Positions 7,933 through 10,095 of a stretch of DNA of 10,095 nucleotides are shown one piece after another; the first letter of the stretch is position 1; the number at the start of each line of letters is the position of its first letter. The position numbers and the translations under genes were made by a program. A model generated the notes under the pieces. The model was not told the origin of the DNA. It saw nothing but the letters and a program-made list of their open reading frames with translations, and made no database searches. Source of the stretch: an uncultured Prevotellaceae bacterium (GTDB taxonomy: Bacteria; Bacteroidota; Bacteroidia; Bacteroidales; Bacteroidaceae); NCBI GenBank assembly GCA_946413885.1, contig CAMKMK010000077.1:1-10095 (forward strand), read 5' to 3'.

Positions 7933-9231
7933 TCAATCGCACCCTTCTTTAAAATCCAGTTTCAGTTGCAGTTCCTCTGCCGCACGCCTCTGCTCTGATT
8001 TCGACACGAGGAGAGGGCGCAGCCGCTCTGGCCTAAGTTCGTTGATGCCGACAATGGGCTGGGAAAACTGGGAAGTCAGTTCGTTGCAGGTAATAAAGTA
8101 TTTCGCCTTCTTCATCACCACCCCCATCTTCTTCAGGTCGTACGACGTGAGGCGGTTGAAGCGGCGAGAGTTGACAATGAGCCACGCAGACTTGGTGCCA
8201 AGGCCAGGCACACGCAGCAGCTGCTCATACTCAGCAGTATTGATGTCCACAGGGAACGCCTCTGGATGGCGAAGCGCCCAAGCAAGTTTCGGATCGAGTC
8301 CAAGGTCAAGGTTCGCATGCTCCTCATCCACGATTTCCTCCACTTTGAAATGATAGAACCGCAGCAGCCAGTCGGCTTGGTAGAGACGGTTCTCGCGCAC
8401 GAGAGGCGGCTGTTTCAGGATAGGCAAGCGAGAATCGTAGGTGTTCACGCTGACGTAACCAGAATAATAGACACGGCGCATCGAAGGCTGGCCATAGAGC
8501 ATCGACGACATCGTGAGTATGTCGCGGTCTGTCTCCTTCGTGGCACCCACAATCATCTGAGTCGACTGACCTGCGGGTACAAAGCGCGGCGCGTAGCGGA
8601 AGTGCTTCCTCTCCTCCTTGTTTTCCAACACGCCCTGCTGTATCAGCCTCATCGGCTGGAACACACTCTGATGATCCTTCTCTGGAGCCAACAGCTTCAA
8701 CGATTCCTCCCTGGGAATCTCGATGTTCACACTCATGCGGTCAGCATAGCGGCCTGCCTCGTTCAACAACTCACGCGATGCACCAGGGATACTCTTCAGA
8801 TGGATGTAGCCGTTGAAACGATGCAGCGTCCGCAGGTCACGCACGATAGCCGTGAGACGCTCCATCGTGTAATCTGGATTACGCACCACACCACTCGACA
8901 GGAACAGCCCCTCGATGTAGTTGCGACGGTAGAACTCCATCGTGATTTCCTCCAGCTCTGTGACGCTGAGTGTCGCCCGCTTGATGTCATTCGAACGGCG
9001 ATTGATGCAGTAGGCACAATCATACATGCAGAAATTCGTCAGCATCACCTTCAACAGCGAGATGCAACGGCCATCGTCAGCAAAAGAATGGCAGATGCCT
9101 ACACCGCCCACGGTATTGCCCACCATGCCCTGACGGCCACTGCGCACAGTACCACTCGACGAGCACGACACGTCGTACTTCGCAGATTCTGCCAGTATCC
9201 GCAGCTTCTCCATTGTCTTCTCCGTCAGCAT
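7933..9231 (-). CDS. Putative DNA modification/repair radical SAM protein with C-terminal helix-hairpin-helix (TIGR03916-like)
   Basis: This is a 432-residue cytoplasmic radical S-adenosylmethionine protein. The cluster motif CxxxCxxC is CMYDCAYC, with cysteines 68, 72 and 75 expected to bind a 4Fe-4S cluster that cleaves SAM. After it come the barrel segments, including LFLSSGVV (109-116), HLKSIPGAS (144-152), SVNIEIP (167-173) and a GQSTQMIVGAT stretch (221-231). At 329-357, DINTAEYEQLLRVPGLGTKSA is a canonical helix-hairpin-helix with the PGLG turn, a non-specific DNA-binding motif also found in ComEA, UvrC and RuvA. This architecture defines TIGR03916, which recurs next to TIGR03915/DUF4130, as here. 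DNA as the substrate is inferred from the HhH tail and partner; the reaction has not been established. The first ATG is preferred over the second (9211-9213) because AAGGA lies five bases before it. No truncation or frameshift is seen. Confidence 0.93.
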   Translation of the reverse strand: MLTEKTMEKLRILAESAKYDVSCSSSGTVRSGRQGMVGNTVGGVGICHSFADDGRCISLLKVMLTNFCMYDCAYCINRRSNDIKRATLSVTELEEITMEFYRRNYIEGLFLSSGVVRNPDYTMERLTAIVRDLRTLHRFNGYIHLKSIPGASRELLNEAGRYADRMSVNIEIPREESLKLLAPEKDHQSVFQPMRLIQQGVLENKEERKHFRYAPRFVPAGQSTQMIVGATKETDRDILTMSSMLYGQPSMRRVYYSGYVSVNTYDSRLPILKQPPLVRENRLYQADWLLRFYHFKVEEIVDEEHANLDLGLDPKLAWALRHPEAFPVDINTAEYEQLLRVPGLGTKSAWLIVNSRRFNRLTSYDLKKMGVVMKKAKYFITCNELTSQFSQPIVGINELRPERLRPLLVSKSEQRRAAEELQLKLDFKEGCD

Positions 9232-9236
9232 CTCTA

Positions 9237-9248
9237 TCCTTTTCCTTT
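9237..9248 (-). promoter_or_regulatory. Ribosome binding site of the radical SAM gene
   Basis: On the minus strand two purine motifs, AAAGGA (9243-9248) and AAGGA (9237-9241), precede the ATG at 9229-9231. The nearer one is five bases from the start. They support the first in-frame ATG rather than the internal one six codons later. Confidence 0.5.
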
Positions 9249-9311
9249 ATTAGTCAGAGCTATATGCCAAGCCACAGCCCGAGTTCGACTTATGACTTCA
9301 AAATCACATTG

Positions 9312-9342
9312 CAAAGATACAACTTTTTTTGTGCCTGCCAAA
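9312..9342 (-). promoter_or_regulatory. Bacteroidetes-type promoter of the radical SAM/DUF4130 operon
   Basis: On the minus strand, TTTG (9339-9342), exactly 19 bp, then TATCTTTG (9312-9319). This fully matches TTTG-N19-TAnnTTTG. Transcription should begin near 9305, giving a leader of roughly 75 nt. No operator palindrome, such as a LexA box, was recognised around it. Confidence 0.75.
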
Positions 9343-9515
9343 GAAAATCCCTTCCACAAATGACCTTTTTTTGTGTCAAGTACCATTTCTTTGCTCTCAC
9401 TAACCCCAGATCTACCCTTTCGCCCATCCTTTTCTTCTTTAAGATGTACGAAATTATTTTATAAATCACTTTCAATTTCAAGAATATCAACGAAATCAGG
9501 AAAAGACAGACACAC
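9343..9515. other. Intergenic stretch without recognised content
   Basis: This AT-rich DNA lies between the radical SAM operon promoter and the left arm of the inverted repeat. No gene, promoter match or strong hairpin was found. A minus-strand frame across it encodes a lysine- and isoleucine-rich sequence and runs into the promoter, which argues against a gene. Confidence 0.5.
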
Positions 9516-9543
9516 GATAGTGTCATAGTGTCGTAGTGGCAAA
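9516..9543 (+). repeat. Left arm of outer inverted repeat, tandem 8-mer motif
   Basis: The arm reads GATAGTGTCATAGTG, TCGTAGTG, GCAAA. It consists of three near-identical octamers, AGTGTCAT, AGTGTCGT and AGTGGCAA (9519-9542). It is the inverse of 9661-9680 except for one extra octamer. A further partial copy of the motif, AAGTGGCAT, follows at 9549-9557. Confidence 0.8.
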
Positions 9544-9580
9544 TCGGAAAGTGGCATCTAATCAATTATAGACATTATAA

Positions 9581-9623
9581 AATTTTATATTATATATAAT
9601 ATTATTATATATAATATAAAATT
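9581..9623. repeat. Perfect 43-bp AT-only palindrome
   Basis: Arms 9581-9600 and 9604-9623 are exact reverse complements over 20 bp, separated by ATT. Every base is A or T. The first flanking bases (9580 and 9624) no longer pair. The centre is 9602, the same as the midpoint between the inner ends of the flanking inverted repeat. It could extrude as a cruciform, act as a transcript hairpin, or bind a symmetric protein. There is no coding explanation for it. Confidence 0.9.
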
Positions 9624-9660
9624 CAAATTAACTGGTTAGGACACAAAAATCGAAAATGCT

Positions 9661-9680
9661 TTTGCCACTATGACACTATC
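9661..9680 (-). repeat. Right arm of outer inverted repeat
   Basis: TTTGCCACTATGACACTATC is the exact reverse complement of the left arm at 9516-9543 once one 8-bp unit (TCGTAGTG, 9531-9538) is removed from the left arm. It contains two octamer units where the left arm has three, a difference most simply explained by slippage. It lies six bases downstream (minus strand) of the stop that closes the possible coding remnant at 9687-9941. Confidence 0.8.
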
Positions 9681-9686
9681 AATAGT

Positions 9687-9941
9687 TTACAGTTCCTTCT
9701 CATCCATCCCATACTGCCCGCAGATCCATTGGGCTGCTCTGGCAGGAATGAACTTCGTGGTGAGCACCACTCCCAACTTGCCCAATCCAAATCTCGATGG
9801 GGCTACTCCCACCCTGTTTTATTAACCGACTGAATTCTCCCTCCACCGGTTCACTCTCTTTGCAATATTATATCTCTGATATAAAATGTCCTCGGGAATC
9901 GCTTCTAAGGCACTTCTAAGCGCCGATAATCCGTTTGGCGG
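9687..9941 (-). pseudogene. Possible decayed coding sequence or repeat element remnant
   Basis: One minus-strand frame is open for 39 codons (9941-9825) reading LSALRSALEAIPEDILYQ, then RYNIAKRVNRWRENSVG. It meets two consecutive TAA stops (9819-9824). The same frame then stays open for 43 codons (9818-9690), reading GLGKLGVVLTTKFIPARAA, then QWICGQYGMDEKEL, and ends in TAA at 9687-9689. The composition is protein-like (amphipathic, charged, few low-complexity residues) in contrast to the AT-rich DNA next to it. Neither part has a convincing start codon or ribosome site. I do not recognise the family. It may be a gene broken by the stops, the tail of one gene followed by a small one, or a dispersed repeat that happens to be open. 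Confidence 0.3.
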
Positions 9942-10095
9942 TCAATTGCCCATCCTCAGGGCAGAAAATGCGCCAGCGAGGCCGCAAATGCCATTTTATA
10001 GCATTTCCCGCACATCCCTGACGCACGTGAGCATCAATGGAAAGTAAAATCCCCTCATTACAACCTGAAAAAACAACAAAATCAGCGATCCGAGT
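9916..10095 (-). pseudogene. Open minus-strand frame running off the window edge, possible partial gene or remnant
   Basis: A frame without a stop enters from the right edge and runs 59 codons to TAG at 9916-9918. It reads FSGCNEGILLSIDAHVRQG, then KWHLRPRWRIFCPEDGQLTAK and RIIGA. It overlaps the neighbouring frame (9825-9941) by 26 bp, and a single frameshift there would join them into one reading frame. Sixty open codons can occur by chance, and no family is recognised, so this is only a candidate. The missing upstream sequence would decide it. Confidence 0.25.

Noticed and set aside
8266..9363. 365-codon open frame on the plus strand opposite the radical SAM gene
   Set aside because: It is antisense to a gene with clear motifs (CMYDCAYC, PGLG), is rich in His, Arg and Gln as expected for a reverse shadow, and runs through the promoter.
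9290..9565. 91-codon minus-strand frame with a hydrophobic stretch
   Set aside because: It reads through the radical SAM operon promoter and the octamer repeat, is Lys/Ile-rich as AT-rich DNA tends to be, and has no ribosome site or recognisable family.
1..10095. CRISPR array, tRNA, rRNA, or insertion sequence
   Set aside because: No regularly spaced direct repeats, cloverleaf sequence, rRNA segment or transposase motif was seen on either strand.

Overview
The window looks like chromosomal DNA of a Bacteroidales bacterium, most likely a Prevotella-type genus. Three things point there. Promoters fit the Bacteroidetes pattern TTTG-N19-TAnnTTTG rather than -35/-10. The gene content is typical (GH97 glycosidase, a huge secreted protein with a carboxypeptidase-regulatory N-terminus, a secreted DRGH nuclease). 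Several starts lack a strong Shine-Dalgarno. No rRNA, tRNA, insertion sequence or CRISPR array was seen.

Layout. 30-803 (-) is a secreted DNA/RNA non-specific endonuclease. A 258-bp divergent promoter region follows. 1062-4904 (+) is a 1280-residue exported protein with a carboxypeptidase-regulatory-like domain, macroglobulin-like beta domains and no beta barrel. It converges on 4983-6932 (-), a GH97 glycosidase whose active-site motifs are of the retaining type. A weak hairpin with T-rich tracts on both sides lies between the two and could end both transcripts. 9231-7134 (-) is a two-gene operon: a radical SAM protein with a helix-hairpin-helix tail (TIGR03916-like) and a DUF4130/TIGR03915-like protein. 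This pair is a recurrent but biochemically undefined presumed DNA-repair or modification cassette, and it is the most interesting recognised system here.

The right-hand 860 bp (9232-10095) has no intact gene. It holds the promoter of the radical SAM operon, a perfect 43-bp AT-only palindrome centred exactly between two inverted copies of a short tandem-repeat motif, and then minus-strand reading frames that look protein-like but are interrupted by stops and a frame change. These may be a decayed gene or a dispersed repeat.

How the parts relate. The three left-hand proteins are all predicted to be exported (signal peptides) and fit an envelope or nutrient-scavenging life, but they have separate promoters and do not form one operon. 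No susC/susD pair or other polysaccharide-utilisation genes flank the GH97, so it appears to be a stand-alone enzyme. The two right-hand proteins are cytoplasmic, co-transcribed and presumably work together on DNA.
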